Positions 34,508 to 43,811 are shown, counted from the first letter of the stretch. The stretch: 64,000 nucleotides of DNA from Rhizobiales bacterium 64-17 (GCA_001899285.1 MKWA01000020.1:1-64000), one strand, 5' to 3'. Notes: generated from the sequence alone by a model not told the origin. A program made the numbers and translations.

Positions 34508-35122
34508 TCAGGCGGCCTTGATCAGTCCTTCGGCCACCATCGCTTCCTTCACCTTCGCGCGTGCGGCGACGCGTTCGAGATAGGCCGAGAGATTCTTGAA
34601 CTCGGCGATCTCGAGATTCTGGAATTTGCGCCAGTTCATCACGACGAACAGATAGGCGTCGGCGACGCTGAACGTCTTGCCGAGCAGAAAATCCTTTCCG
34701 GCGAGCTGCTTGTCGAGATAGGCGAATTGCTTCATCAGGTTCGCCTTGGCGATCGGCTTGTAATCGGCCGGTGTGTCGGGCTTGAACAGCGGCGTGAACT
34801 GCTTGTGCACTTCGCTGGTGATGTAGTTCAGCCACTCCTGCAGCTTCGTGCGTTCTTTGGTGCCGGCGGCCGGCGCGAGATCAGTCTTGCCGGCCTTGTC
34901 GGCGAGATACTGGACGATCGCCGGGCCTTCGGTGATGACGTCGCCATCGTCGAGCTTCAGCGCCGGCACCGAACCTTTCGGGTTGACCGCCCAGTAATCG
35001 TCGCCGCTCTCGGTCTTCTTCGTTTTGGTGTCGACGCGCACGAGATCGAATGGCAGGCCGGCCTCGCGCAGCACGATATGCGGCGACAGCGAGCAGGCGC
35101 CCGGTGAATAATACAGCTTCAT
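34508..35122 (-). CDS. gst: Glutathione S-transferase, beta-class-like
   Basis: Conjugates glutathione to electrophiles. 204 residues, the usual length. The N-terminal thioredoxin-like domain begins MKLYYSPGACSLSPHIVLRE, with the conserved Cys of beta-class GSTs at residue 10, the cis-Pro in KGSVPALKLDDG and TEGPAIVQYLADK binding glutathione; the rest is the helical domain. gshA, which makes the glutathione precursor, lies 3 kb away but is not in the same unit. Confidence 0.92.
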   Translation of the reverse strand: MKLYYSPGACSLSPHIVLREAGLPFDLVRVDTKTKKTESGDDYWAVNPKGSVPALKLDDGDVITEGPAIVQYLADKAGKTDLAPAAGTKERTKLQEWLNYITSEVHKQFTPLFKPDTPADYKPIAKANLMKQFAYLDKQLAGKDFLLGKTFSVADAYLFVVMNWRKFQNLEIAEFKNLSAYLERVAARAKVKEAMVAEGLIKAA

Positions 35123-35242
35123 GAAAACAACTCCGGTGATCGGTCAGTGATGAGGGAGTCCATGCCGCGCCGGCGCGTCCGATGCAAGCACAGCGCCTTC
35201 ATCCTCACCGGGTTGTGAGCGCACCGGCAAAGGCGATGCAGG

Positions 35243-36367
35243 TTACATCACCAGTGTAAGTGTCTTCGCCGCGCGGGTGACGCCGGTATAGAGCCAGCGG
35301 TCGCGGCTGTCGGAAAACGCAAAACTTTCGTCGAACAGCACTACGTCGTCCCATTGCGAGCCCTGCGCCTTGTGCACGGTGAGCACGTAGCCGTAGTCGA
35401 ACTCGTCGTAGGGTTTGCGGCGCTGCCAGTCGAGCTGCTCGATGCCGCCGGAGAAGCATTCCGGCCGCACCGACACCTTGACGCCGCGCGTCGCGGTCTC
35501 GTCGTCGGGCATCAGCCGCATGGTCATGATGCCGGAGTTGCGGCCGCTGCGCTCGCGCACCGTCCATAGCCCGCCGTTGAACAGGCCCTTCTTGCGGTTG
35601 TTGCGCAGGCAGACCAGCTTGTCGCCGGCCGATGGCAGCGTCCCCTCGAAGCCGCGCCGCTCGCGCATGCGCTGGTTGTAGGCGCGCCGCGTCGCGTTGC
35701 GGCCGACCAGCACCTGATCGGCCTTGAGCACGCGCGCCGGATCGAGCCTGCCTTTCTCCACCACCTGCGTGTCGCCGTATTCGCCGGGTTCGAGCGAGCG
35801 GCCTTCGCGGATATCCATGGATAGCCGCACGATCGGATTGTCGCGCGCCTGGCGATGCACCTCGGTCAGCATCGCGTCCGGCTCCTGTTCGGTGAAGAAG
35901 CCGGCGCCGCTGCTGTTGCCGGTCTGGATCGGTGGCAGTTGCGCCGGATCGCCGAGCACCAGGATCGGCACGCCGAACGACATCAGATCGCGGCCGAGTT
36001 CCTGATCGACCATGGAGCATTCGTCGATGATCAGCAGGTCGGCCTTGGAGGCGGGTGCTTCGTCCCACAGATCGAAGCTCGGGACTTCCTCGCCGCTCTC
36101 GCGTGTGCGGTAGATCAGCGAGTGAATGGTGGAGGCTTTGTAGCAGCCCTTGCTGCGCATCACCGAGGCGGCCTTGCCGGTGAAGGCGGCGAACATCGCC
36201 GTGCCGTCGATGGCGTCGGCGACGTGACGGGCGAGCGTGGTTTTGCCGGTGCCGGCATAGCCGAACAGCCGGAACACCTGTGGTGTCCCCTTGCGGCCCG
36301 GCTTGGCTTTCAGCCAGTCGCCGACGGCGCTCAACGCGGCGTCCTGATGGGGGGTAAAGACGGTCAT
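35243..36367 (-). CDS. RecD/Dda-like superfamily 1B DNA helicase
   Basis: Compact helicase of 374 residues. Walker A GYAGTGKTTLARHVA (about residue 36), motif Ia FTGKAASVMRSKGC, Walker B LLIIDECSMVDQ, motif III GDPAQLPPIQ, and the C-terminal UvrD_C_2-type motif VLTVHKAQGSQWDDVV followed by YTGVTRAAKTL. It is about half the size of RecD2 and lacks RecBC partners nearby, so it resembles stand-alone Dda-like 5'-3' helicases. Start taken at the ATG giving MTVFTPHQDAALS. It is divergent from the diguanylate cyclase. Confidence 0.88.
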   Translation of the reverse strand: MTVFTPHQDAALSAVGDWLKAKPGRKGTPQVFRLFGYAGTGKTTLARHVADAIDGTAMFAAFTGKAASVMRSKGCYKASTIHSLIYRTRESGEEVPSFDLWDEAPASKADLLIIDECSMVDQELGRDLMSFGVPILVLGDPAQLPPIQTGNSSGAGFFTEQEPDAMLTEVHRQARDNPIVRLSMDIREGRSLEPGEYGDTQVVEKGRLDPARVLKADQVLVGRNATRRAYNQRMRERRGFEGTLPSAGDKLVCLRNNRKKGLFNGGLWTVRERSGRNSGIMTMRLMPDDETATRGVKVSVRPECFSGGIEQLDWQRRKPYDEFDYGYVLTVHKAQGSQWDDVVLFDESFAFSDSRDRWLYTGVTRAAKTLTLVM

Positions 36368-36690
36368 GGCGGGTACATAGCGTTTTCGAGCGACGTGGGG
36401 ACGGGTCCGCGTGAAGAAAACGCGATAAATCAACAGCCTGGGATATTCCGCCGGTTCGGCGAAGCGGTGCGGGATGTTAGGCCGGCGGCACGCCCGGGAA
36501 AAGAACAAAAAAAGAACCCTGGGCCAGCGCGGGGCGTTTGCGGTTGGTCAACCTTGACGGAGGGTTGCGGCACTCGCGGCAATTTCACGGATTGTGCGGG
36601 GCTTTTCTCAACGGCTGCCCACTACACCCATCGTCTGGAATGCGGGGACATTCCAGGGGATTGAGTTCAAGGGACTGGGGAGACGGCGGA
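36368..36690. other. Divergent control region between helicase and diguanylate cyclase genes
   Basis: About 323 nt. The only structure I see is the perfect inverted repeat at 36635-36656. Promoters for both flanking genes are expected here, but I cannot assign -35/-10 boxes with confidence. Confidence 0.6.
36635..36656. promoter_or_regulatory. Perfect 8-bp inverted repeat upstream of the diguanylate cyclase
   Basis: CTGGAATG (36635-36642) and CATTCCAG (36649-36656) around a 6-nt spacer, 34 nt before the start codon and just upstream of the GGGGAGA ribosome site. Could be an operator or a 5'-UTR hairpin. Confidence 0.45.
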
Positions 36691-38232
36691 ATGCCGGCCA
36701 TTCGTCAATCGTTGCGCAAATCGGGCGCCCGGTCGGGGACGATGCACGCGCTCATCGCGATCGGCGCCGTGGTGACCATCGGCATCTCCCTGATCGGCTG
36801 GATGTCGCTGAGCGAGATCGCGCGTCGCGACCGCGCCCAGGCGGAAATGGCGGCGCGCAACCTGATCACGTCGCTCGGCAGCGATATCTCCCGCAACATC
36901 GAACTGTTCGATCTGTCGCTTCAGGCGGTGGCCGAAGGTTTGCAGAATCCGGAGGTCCAGGGGGTTTCGGCGGAACTGCGCCAGCTTGTCCTGTTCGACC
37001 GCTCGACCACCGCCAAGAATATCGGCTCGCTGCTGGTGCTCGATCCCGACGGCAATGTCGTGGTGGAATCGCGGTCGCTGACGCCGCGCGACACCAACTA
37101 CGCCCGGCGGCCCTATTTCCAGTTTCATCGCGAGCATCCCAAGGCCGGCCTGCATATCAGCGCGCCCTATGCGACCAAGCGCGGCGAATACGTGCTGGCG
37201 ATCAGCCGCCGGATCGATGCCGAGGATGGCGTGTTCGGCGGTGTCGTCGTCGGCATGCTCAAGCTCAGTTATTTCCACGACCTGTTCCGCCATGTGACGG
37301 TCGGCGACGGCGATGCGCTGATGCTGATGAATACGGATGGCATTGCGCTGATGCGCTCGCCGTTCAATGCCAGCCTCGTCGGCGTCGATATCAGCCAGAC
37401 CACGGTGACGCAGGCGATGTTGTCGGAGCCTGCCGGCGTGTTCGAGGCACAGGCCGGCATCGACGGCATCCAGCGGTTTTATGTTCACCAGACCGTGCCG
37501 GGGCTGCCGCTGAAAATCAGTTATGGCACGGCGATCAACCGGATCTATGCCGGCTGGCGGCAAGAGGCGTGGCGGATCGGCGCCCTGGTGGCGAGCCTGT
37601 GCTGCATCAATCTCGCATTGCTGATCGGTCTGACTCGTTCGCTGCGTCGTCGCGACGAGGCCGAGGAGCAGTTGCAGCGGCTGGCGACGACCGATGCGCT
37701 CACCGGCCTCTATAACCGCCGCCATTTCGATCAGACCATTGCGCGCGAATGGAATCGCGCGCGTCGCGTGTCGGTGCCGGTGTCGGTGCTGATGATCGAT
37801 GCCGATCACTTCAAGGCATTCAACGACACTTTCGGTCATCAGATGGGCGACGATGTTCTGGCGGCGCTCGGCGACTGCATTGCCAGTGTCACCCAGCGCA
37901 GCAGCGATTGCAGCGCGCGCTACGGCGGCGAGGAATTCGCGGTGATCCTGCCGGGGGTCGGCGCCGACGAGACGCTGTGCGTCGCCGAGGCGATCCGCAG
38001 CAAGATCGGCGCGCTGCGAGAATTGCAGCAGGGGCGGCCGGATCGACTACCCACCGTGAGCATTGGCGCCGCGACGCTGGTGCCGCAGGCGGGACTGACC
38101 CCGCGCGATCTGATCAAGGCGGCCGACGCGGCGCTCTACGCCGCCAAGGAAGCCGGCCGCGACCGCGTCATGGTCGCCGCCATACCGCGCGACTTGCCGC
38201 GTGAAAAGCCGGTGGAAAAACTGGCTGCTTGA
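36691..38232 (+). CDS. Membrane diguanylate cyclase with extracytoplasmic dCache sensor
   Basis: Makes cyclic di-GMP from two GTP. Product of 513 residues: TM1 (about 17-40, MHALIAIGAVVTIGISLIGW), a periplasmic double-Cache-like sensor (about 45-300; YARRPYFQFHREHP is typical), TM2 (about 302-322, LVASLCCINLALLIGLTRSL), then GGDEF (about 335-500) with DALTGLYNRRHFD and the active site RYGGEEF. An inhibitory I-site RSSD lies exactly five residues before GGEEF, so product feedback is expected. No EAL domain. ATG at 36691 follows GGGGAGA. The sensed ligand is unknown. Confidence 0.92.
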   Translation: MPAIRQSLRKSGARSGTMHALIAIGAVVTIGISLIGWMSLSEIARRDRAQAEMAARNLITSLGSDISRNIELFDLSLQAVAEGLQNPEVQGVSAELRQLVLFDRSTTAKNIGSLLVLDPDGNVVVESRSLTPRDTNYARRPYFQFHREHPKAGLHISAPYATKRGEYVLAISRRIDAEDGVFGGVVVGMLKLSYFHDLFRHVTVGDGDALMLMNTDGIALMRSPFNASLVGVDISQTTVTQAMLSEPAGVFEAQAGIDGIQRFYVHQTVPGLPLKISYGTAINRIYAGWRQEAWRIGALVASLCCINLALLIGLTRSLRRRDEAEEQLQRLATTDALTGLYNRRHFDQTIAREWNRARRVSVPVSVLMIDADHFKAFNDTFGHQMGDDVLAALGDCIASVTQRSSDCSARYGGEEFAVILPGVGADETLCVAEAIRSKIGALRELQQGRPDRLPTVSIGAATLVPQAGLTPRDLIKAADAALYAAKEAGRDRVMVAAIPRDLPREKPVEKLAA

Positions 38233-38352
38233 GGCGGCAATCCCCTCCCGCCGTGGCGGCTCATGGGGAGCCGACCCCCGTCTGTCAATCCATTGCCCTT
38301 TGCCGGGACGCATGTTTAAGGTCGCCGCCTCATAAGGCTGCCAGGATTTTGC

Positions 38353-39723
38353 ATGGCTCGCGACCAGATCGATATGACGCCCATCGAATCGCGCGACGAA
38401 CTCGTCGCCTGGTTCGAGAAGGGCTGTAAGCCGGCCTCGCAATTCCGCGTCGGCACCGAGCACGAGAAATTCGCATTCACGCTCGATGGCCACCGTCCGG
38501 TCCCCTATGAGGGACCGAAGGGGATCCGCGCGCTCCTCGACGGCATGCAGGGGCTGCTCGGCTGGGAGCCGATTCTCGAGCGCGACAACATCATCGGCAT
38601 GTTCGACGTCACCGGCGGCGGGGCGATCTCACTCGAACCGGGCGGTCAGTTTGAACTATCCGGCGCGCCGCTCGACAGTGTGCATCAGACCCACAGCGAA
38701 CTGATGGCGCATCTCGCGCAGGTGCGCGAGGTCGCGGCGCCGCTCGGCATCGGCTTCCTCGGCATCGGCATGACGCCGGAATGGTCGCGGGCCGACATGC
38801 CGCGCATGCCCAAGGGCCGCTATCGCATCATGACCGAGTATATGCCGAAGGTCGGCACGCTCGGCCTCGACATGATGTACCGGACCTGCACGGTCCAGAC
38901 CAACCACGACTTCTCCACCGAAGCCGACATGGTGAAGAAGCTGCGCGTCGCGCTCGCGCTGCAGCCGGTCGGCACCGCGCTGTTCGCCAATTCGCCGTTC
39001 ACCGAGAGCAAGCCCAACGGCTTCCTGTCGTTCCGCTCGCAGATCTGGACCGACACCGACAAGGACCGCTCCGGCATGCTGCCGTTCGCGTTCGAGGACG
39101 GCATGGGCTTCGAGCGTTACACCGATTACGCGCTCGACGTGCCGATGTATTTCTTGAAGCGCGGCGATCAGTATATCGACGTGTCGGGCCTGTCGTTCCG
39201 CGATCTGATGGCGGGCAAATTGCCCGGCCACCCGAACGAACGCGCCACCATGTCGGACTGGGCCAACCATCTCAGCACGATCTTCCCCGAGGTGCGGCTC
39301 AAGCGTTATCTGGAGATGCGCGGCTCCGATGGCGGCCCATGGAAGCGGCTCGCCTCGCTCGCCGCGCTGTGGTGCGGCGTGCTGTACGACACGGCCTCGC
39401 TCGATGCGGCGTGGGACATCGTCAAGGGCTGGACCGCGGCCGAGCGGCAGAAGCTGCGCGACGATGTGCCGAAGCTCGGCTTCGCCGCGTCGATCCGTGG
39501 CCGCACGCTGTTCGAGATTTCCGGCGAGGTGCTTGCTCTGTCGCGCAACGGCCTGGTGCGTCGCAAGCGTTTCGATCCCGGCGGGCAGGACGAGACGCGT
39601 TATCTCGAGCCGCTCGAGGATTTGCACGATCGCGGCATCACCCCGGCCGAGGAACTGCTCGAGAAGTTCAACGGCCCGTGGCAGCACTCGATCGTGCCGA
39701 TTTATAAAGAGTACGCCTACTAG
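38353..39723 (+). CDS. gshA: Glutamate-cysteine ligase (alphaproteobacterial/plant type)
   Basis: First step of glutathione synthesis, ATP-dependent joining of Glu and Cys. The 456-residue product has the GCS2-type core: FRVGTEHEKFAFTLDG, GGAISLEPGGQFELSGAPL and TEYMPKVGTLGLDMMYRTCT. This is the alphaproteobacterial/plant-like class, distinct from the enteric GshA. It is followed by ybaK after 8 nt, so the two are probably cotranscribed. Confidence 0.95.
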   Translation: MARDQIDMTPIESRDELVAWFEKGCKPASQFRVGTEHEKFAFTLDGHRPVPYEGPKGIRALLDGMQGLLGWEPILERDNIIGMFDVTGGGAISLEPGGQFELSGAPLDSVHQTHSELMAHLAQVREVAAPLGIGFLGIGMTPEWSRADMPRMPKGRYRIMTEYMPKVGTLGLDMMYRTCTVQTNHDFSTEADMVKKLRVALALQPVGTALFANSPFTESKPNGFLSFRSQIWTDTDKDRSGMLPFAFEDGMGFERYTDYALDVPMYFLKRGDQYIDVSGLSFRDLMAGKLPGHPNERATMSDWANHLSTIFPEVRLKRYLEMRGSDGGPWKRLASLAALWCGVLYDTASLDAAWDIVKGWTAAERQKLRDDVPKLGFAASIRGRTLFEISGEVLALSRNGLVRRKRFDPGGQDETRYLEPLEDLHDRGITPAEELLEKFNGPWQHSIVPIYKEYAY

Positions 39724-39731
39724 GCGCCGTC

Positions 39732-40199
39732 ATGGCCAAGGGCACACCCGCGACCACGGCGCTGGAGAAGGCGGGTGTCGTCTTCACCCTGCACGAATAC
39801 GACTACGATCCGAATGCGGACAAGATCGGCTTGCAGGCGGCGGAAGCGCTCGGCATCGCGCCGGGACGGCTCCTGAAATCGCTGATGGTGAAAGCCGGCA
39901 CGCAGGTGGTGTGCGTGCTGGTGCCGTCGGATCGCGAGGTCAGCCTGAAGAAACTCGCCGCTGCAGTGGGTACGAAAGATGCGGCGATGCTGCCGGCGGC
40001 GGAAGCCGAGCGCATCACCGGCTATCGCGTCGGTGGCATCTCGCCGTTCGGCCAGCGCAAGCCGCCGCGCGTCTTTGTCGATGACAGCGTGATGGCGCAT
40101 GCCACCATTTTGCTGAACGGTGGCCGTCGCGGCCTGCAGATCGAGATCGCGTCGGCCGATTTGGTGCGGTTGCTCGGCGCGACGCCGATGGCCTTGTAG
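39732..40199 (+). CDS. ybaK: Cys-tRNA(Pro)/aminoacyl-tRNA deacylase, YbaK/EbsC family
   Basis: Trans-editing enzyme hydrolysing mischarged aminoacyl-tRNA, in Escherichia coli Cys-tRNA(Pro). 155 residues, single YbaK domain; conserved Lys in RLLKSLMVKAG, the GYRVGGISPFG loop and ILLNGGRRGLQIEI match the family. It directly follows gshA; a link between Cys metabolism and Cys mischarging is tempting but only inferred. Convergent with the LysR gene, 5 nt apart. Confidence 0.92.
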   Translation: MAKGTPATTALEKAGVVFTLHEYDYDPNADKIGLQAAEALGIAPGRLLKSLMVKAGTQVVCVLVPSDREVSLKKLAAAVGTKDAAMLPAAEAERITGYRVGGISPFGQRKPPRVFVDDSVMAHATILLNGGRRGLQIEIASADLVRLLGATPMAL

Positions 40200-40204
40200 C
40201 CCTT

Positions 40205-41086
40205 TTATTCCGCTGCCTGGCTCGCGTCCGACAGGTTGTCGAGCGACGAGATGATGTGCTCGGCGAGCGCGTCGGCGAGCGGCGAGGACTCGCGCGGATT
40301 GCGAACGAGGCCGATCCGGCACGACGGCAATTCCGGGAAACCGTCGGCGGCGGTGAGCACGCGCATACCCGGCCGCAAACCGGATTCCGCCAGCACCGAC
40401 ACCGCGAGGCCCGCCAGCACCGCTGCGGCGACCGCACCGGCATTGGAGCTGGTGTAGAGGATACGGTGCGGCTTGTTGATTTTCTCCATCTCGTCGATCG
40501 CGGTACGCCGCCAGGCACAGCTCGGCCGGCCGAGTGCCAGCGGCAGCGGATCCTCGGTGTGGGTGGCGTGCCGGTTCGATGTCACCCACAGCAGCCGCTC
40601 GCGGCGGAATGTCTCGGCAACGCGCCGCGCCTCGCAGTTGGTGACGATGGCGAGATCGAGCTCGCTCGAATCGATGCGCTCGAGCAGGTCCACCGAAGGC
40701 TCGCAGATCACCGAGAGTTCGACACCCGGATAAGCGCGCGAGAACCGCGCCATGATCTCCGGCAGATAGCGGTCGGCATAGTCATCGGGGACGCCAAGCC
40801 GCACGCGGCCGAATAATTCCTTGGCCGAGAACGCGGCGATGGTTTCCATGTTCAGCTTGACGATGCGGCGCGCGTAATCGAGCAGCCGCATTCCGTCCTC
40901 GGTGAGCTTCGACGCGCGCCCGTCGCGCACGAAGATTGGCCGTTCGATGCGTTCCTCCAGCCGCTTCATCTGCATCGAGACGGCGGACTGGGTCTTGTTC
41001 ACCATCTCCGCGGCGCGGGTGAAGCTGCCGGTTTCCGAAATCGCGATGAAGGTGCGGAGCTGGTCGATGTCGATCAGCGCGGTCAT
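40205..41086 (-). CDS. LysR-family transcriptional regulator
   Basis: Protein of 293 residues with an N-terminal winged HTH (about 5-65: LRTFIAISETGSFTRAAEMV, then KTQSAVSMQMKRLEER) and a periplasmic-binding-like effector domain (from about residue 92, GRVRLGVPDDYADRYLPEIM). It faces DUF1127 divergently across about 250 nt, making that region its probable operator. The effector is not identifiable. Confidence 0.92.
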   Translation of the reverse strand: MTALIDIDQLRTFIAISETGSFTRAAEMVNKTQSAVSMQMKRLEERIERPIFVRDGRASKLTEDGMRLLDYARRIVKLNMETIAAFSAKELFGRVRLGVPDDYADRYLPEIMARFSRAYPGVELSVICEPSVDLLERIDSSELDLAIVTNCEARRVAETFRRERLLWVTSNRHATHTEDPLPLALGRPSCAWRRTAIDEMEKINKPHRILYTSSNAGAVAAAVLAGLAVSVLAESGLRPGMRVLTAADGFPELPSCRIGLVRNPRESSPLADALAEHIISSLDNLSDASQAAE

Positions 41087-41339
41087 GCCGGCCTCGTCGG
41101 TTGAGCCGGGGGAAGGGCCCGGCGGGGTACGGACTGCGGGTCGTCAGCAAGTCATCAGTGAAGTTCATCAGTCAGATTAAAAACATTCGTTTCACTTATC
41201 AATCCCGCAGGCGCATAGATCATGCCTGTAAGCGCATTTCGGGCGGAGTTTTCGGGTGGGCGGCCGGCATGGCTGTCCGCCAGGGTGAGGCTGCGTCCCG
41301 AAAAACTCGAACCATGGCCAGAAGCACAGGAGGCACATC

Positions 41340-41699
41340 ATGACTGCTCACAGCCTCGGATCGTCATCGTCCCGGCGTTTCGCCGCCCCGCGCCTCATTT
41401 TGCCGATCGCGCTCGGCGCTGTGGCGCAGGCTTCGCTGGTGCTGATCGCCGTGCTGGTCCGCTTCGCCAAACGCGTGGTGCGTGGCGTCCAGAATCGCCG
41501 GGCGGCGGCCGTGCTCGCGCATCTCGACGCGCGCATGCTCGCCGATATCGGCCTGACGCGCTCCGACGTGCGTGACGCCACCACCGCGCCGATGTGGGAC
41601 GATCCGACCACGCTGCTGCGCACCCGCGCGCTGGAGCGTCGGCTGCGCCGGCATCGCCTCGATCTCGGTTTTCACGATCGAGCGAACCGCAAATCCTGA
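41340..41699 (+). CDS. DUF1127-domain small protein
   Basis: Product of 119 residues. The N-terminus has one hydrophobic stretch (LILPIALGAVAQASLVLIAV); the C-terminal half carries the DUF1127 (YjiS-like) signature: an Arg-rich helix then LAHLDARMLADIGLTRSDV. Short Arg-rich DUF1127 proteins in alphaproteobacteria have been tied to RNA metabolism and phosphate or carbon stress; whether this longer form acts likewise is unknown. The ribosome site is near-perfect (AGGAGG, 7 nt spacing). Divergent from the LysR regulator. Confidence 0.82.
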   Translation: MTAHSLGSSSSRRFAAPRLILPIALGAVAQASLVLIAVLVRFAKRVVRGVQNRRAAAVLAHLDARMLADIGLTRSDVRDATTAPMWDDPTTLLRTRALERRLRRHRLDLGFHDRANRKS

Positions 41700-41764
41700 G
41701 AGCTTGCGGCCGGTGCCTCTCGCCGGCCGCTGATCCCCGCGAAGCCCCTCTCGCGCGGATCGCA

Positions 41765-41802
41765 ACGCCCGCCGGATGCCCGTCCGGCGGGCGTCTATTT
41801 TT
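41765..41802 (+). terminator. Rho-independent terminator downstream of DUF1127 gene
   Basis: Perfect 12-bp stem ACGCCCGCCGGA (41765-41776) / TCCGGCGGGCGT (41783-41794), followed by CTATTTTT. It slightly overlaps the 3' end of the convergent membrane protein gene. Confidence 0.88.
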
Positions 41803-43180
41803 CGTGCCTGGTTTCCGTCTCGCGCCGCTGCGTCAGCCACAGCGCGACCACGAGCGGCGCCAGCCAGACGATGCGTGCGCCGTACCGGTCGTGCGGATTG
41901 GACAGCGGACCGAGGATCGCCGCATTGACGAGAATCGCCAGCGTCACGCTGGCCGCGAGCGGCGTTATCGAATCCGTGCGGCGTCGCCGGAGCGCCAGCA
42001 GCAGCGGCGCCAGCAGCATCAGCATGGAGAATAGAGCCACCGGCACATGCAGCCGGTTGATGCCGTCGAAATGCAGCAGGCTGTGCTGTTGCCGCGCCGC
42101 GCGCATCGCCGGCACGTTCCACGGCGTGTGATCCTCGATCATGCCGTAAGTGTGCCAGATCGAATCGAGCACGCCTTCGCCGGTGCGGACGCTGACCATC
42201 TGCCGTGCGGCGGCGCGGATCGCCAGCCAGATGTTCTCCAGCGGATAGTCGGCGAGGCTTTCCAGCACGATGGTGCGCATCTCCGCGCCGAGGCCGTCGA
42301 AGCGGCCGAGCCGGTTGAACGTCTCGTCGCCCCACAGGAATACGTCGGCGTTGCGCGGCAGCGTGTTGCGCACCGCGCACAGTTTGAACTGCCGCTGGCC
42401 GCAATGGTCGTCGAGATAGCGGTTGACGACGCCATCCTCCAGCAACCGTCCGAATACGATGCCGTAGCCGCCGGGCGTCCAGGCAAGCCGTTTGGTGACG
42501 ACGAAATTGCCGGCGAGCAGGATGACGAAGCCAAGCACGATGGCGCTCGTCACCGGCTTCAATGCCGCACGCGGTACGAGCGCCGGCCACAGCCAAGCGC
42601 CGGCGGCGGCGAGGGTGCCAAGCGCGATCACCAGCAGCAGGCTGGCGCTGTGGGTGGCGGCGGCCAGCGCGATGATGACGATCAACGCGGTGCGCTCGAT
42701 CCGGTCGAGATCGCCGGCGCGAAAGATCATCAGATACAAGCCGAGCACGGCGAGGCCGATGAAGATGTCGGTCAGCAGCACGCTGGCGATCCACGGCAGC
42801 GTGGTCGCGAGCGCGAGCATGATGAAGATCGCCAGCCGGGTGAGGGGACGCGGCTGCAAACCGTGGCTGCGCATGGTCAGCGTCACGACCCACACCGTCA
42901 GCGCGCATTGCAGCGCGACGACCGGCCAGAAATCCAGCAGCGAGCCGAGATTGAGCAGCAGGCCATAGGGCGCGGGCCGGCTTGGCACCAGATAGCCCTC
43001 ATACCAGCGGGCGAGGTAGCCGCCGGTATCATATTCCAGCAACGGAAAGCCGTTCCACAGCGCCGGAAGCGCCAGCAGGACGCTTGCGGCGACCGCAAGG
43101 GCCGCCTCGGTCAGGCGGGCCGCGCCGCGGGGCGCTACGACTGTGAATTTCAACGCGCCATCGGGCATCGGCACTCGCAT
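41795..43180 (-). CDS. Polytopic membrane protein of unknown function
   Basis: Predicted 461-residue protein with roughly ten or eleven transmembrane segments. After the first helix comes an extracytoplasmic loop NGFPLLEYDTGGYLARWYEG, whose acidic residues recall the first loop of GT-C fold glycosyltransferases. A large soluble loop (about 220-340) contains DDHCGQRQFKLCAVRN with two Cys. No family name can be given with certainty. Longer open frames extend upstream through the PAN-domain gene on the other strand, so I start at the ATG at 43180. It is divergent from the PAN gene. Confidence 0.7.
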   Translation of the reverse strand: MRVPMPDGALKFTVVAPRGAARLTEAALAVAASVLLALPALWNGFPLLEYDTGGYLARWYEGYLVPSRPAPYGLLLNLGSLLDFWPVVALQCALTVWVVTLTMRSHGLQPRPLTRLAIFIMLALATTLPWIASVLLTDIFIGLAVLGLYLMIFRAGDLDRIERTALIVIIALAAATHSASLLLVIALGTLAAAGAWLWPALVPRAALKPVTSAIVLGFVILLAGNFVVTKRLAWTPGGYGIVFGRLLEDGVVNRYLDDHCGQRQFKLCAVRNTLPRNADVFLWGDETFNRLGRFDGLGAEMRTIVLESLADYPLENIWLAIRAAARQMVSVRTGEGVLDSIWHTYGMIEDHTPWNVPAMRAARQQHSLLHFDGINRLHVPVALFSMLMLLAPLLLALRRRRTDSITPLAASVTLAILVNAAILGPLSNPHDRYGARIVWLAPLVVALWLTQRRETETRHEK

Positions 43181-43240
43181 CGGTTGGTCGGCTTCTTTAA
43201 CATGCCGAATATGAACGGGGGCCGCCAAACCGAAGTCCGT

Positions 43241-43789
43241 ATGATGAGGTTCCTGCTCTCTCTGCTGCTGCCCCTGCTGTTTGGACTGGCCGTCCTGTCG
43301 CCGGGATCGGCCAATGCCCAGACCGGCTTCGACCGCCGTGGCGGCGATTACACCAGCTTCGCGGTTCGCTCCGGCGATCCGGCGGTCTGCTCCGCCCGCT
43401 GCGAGCGCGACAGCAAGTGTCGCGCCTGGAGTTTTTCCTATCCGCGGACGGCGGCGGTCCAGGCGATGTGCTGGCTGAAAAACGACGTGCCGCCGCGAGC
43501 CGAGGACAAATGCTGTTCGTCCGGCGTGAAGGGCGCGGGCGTGATCGAGCCGCGCACCGGACCTGAGGAATATTCCACCGACCGGATCGGCGGCGACTAC
43601 CGCAGCTACGAGATGGCGCCCGGCGCGGCCGAAGCCCAATGTCGCGCGAGTTGCGAGGCCGACCGTCGCTGCCGCGCCTGGACCTATCTGCGCCCCGGCT
43701 ACGGCTCGACCACGCCGCGCTGCTATCTCAAGGAGCGGGTGACGCGCCCGCGTGCCAAGCCCTGCTGCATTTCCGGCGTAGTGCGCTGA
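43241..43789 (+). CDS. Secreted protein with two PAN/Apple domains
   Basis: Product of 182 residues: signal peptide (MMRFLLSLLLPLLFGLAVL, cut near ANA-Q) and two tandem PAN_4-like modules. Module 1 runs from GGDYTSFAVRSGDPAVCSA to DKCCSSGVKG; module 2 from GGDYRSYEMAPGAAEAQCRA to KPCCISGVVR. Each has paired Cys for disulfides and a central CRAW motif. PAN domains mediate protein or carbohydrate binding outside the cytoplasm. Several in-frame ATGs exist from 43202; I chose 43241 because it begins the signal peptide. No catalytic domain. Confidence 0.8.
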   Translation: MMRFLLSLLLPLLFGLAVLSPGSANAQTGFDRRGGDYTSFAVRSGDPAVCSARCERDSKCRAWSFSYPRTAAVQAMCWLKNDVPPRAEDKCCSSGVKGAGVIEPRTGPEEYSTDRIGGDYRSYEMAPGAAEAQCRASCEADRRCRAWTYLRPGYGSTTPRCYLKERVTRPRAKPCCISGVVR

Positions 43790-43811
43790 GGGTGCGCTGC
43801 AAACGCCACTC

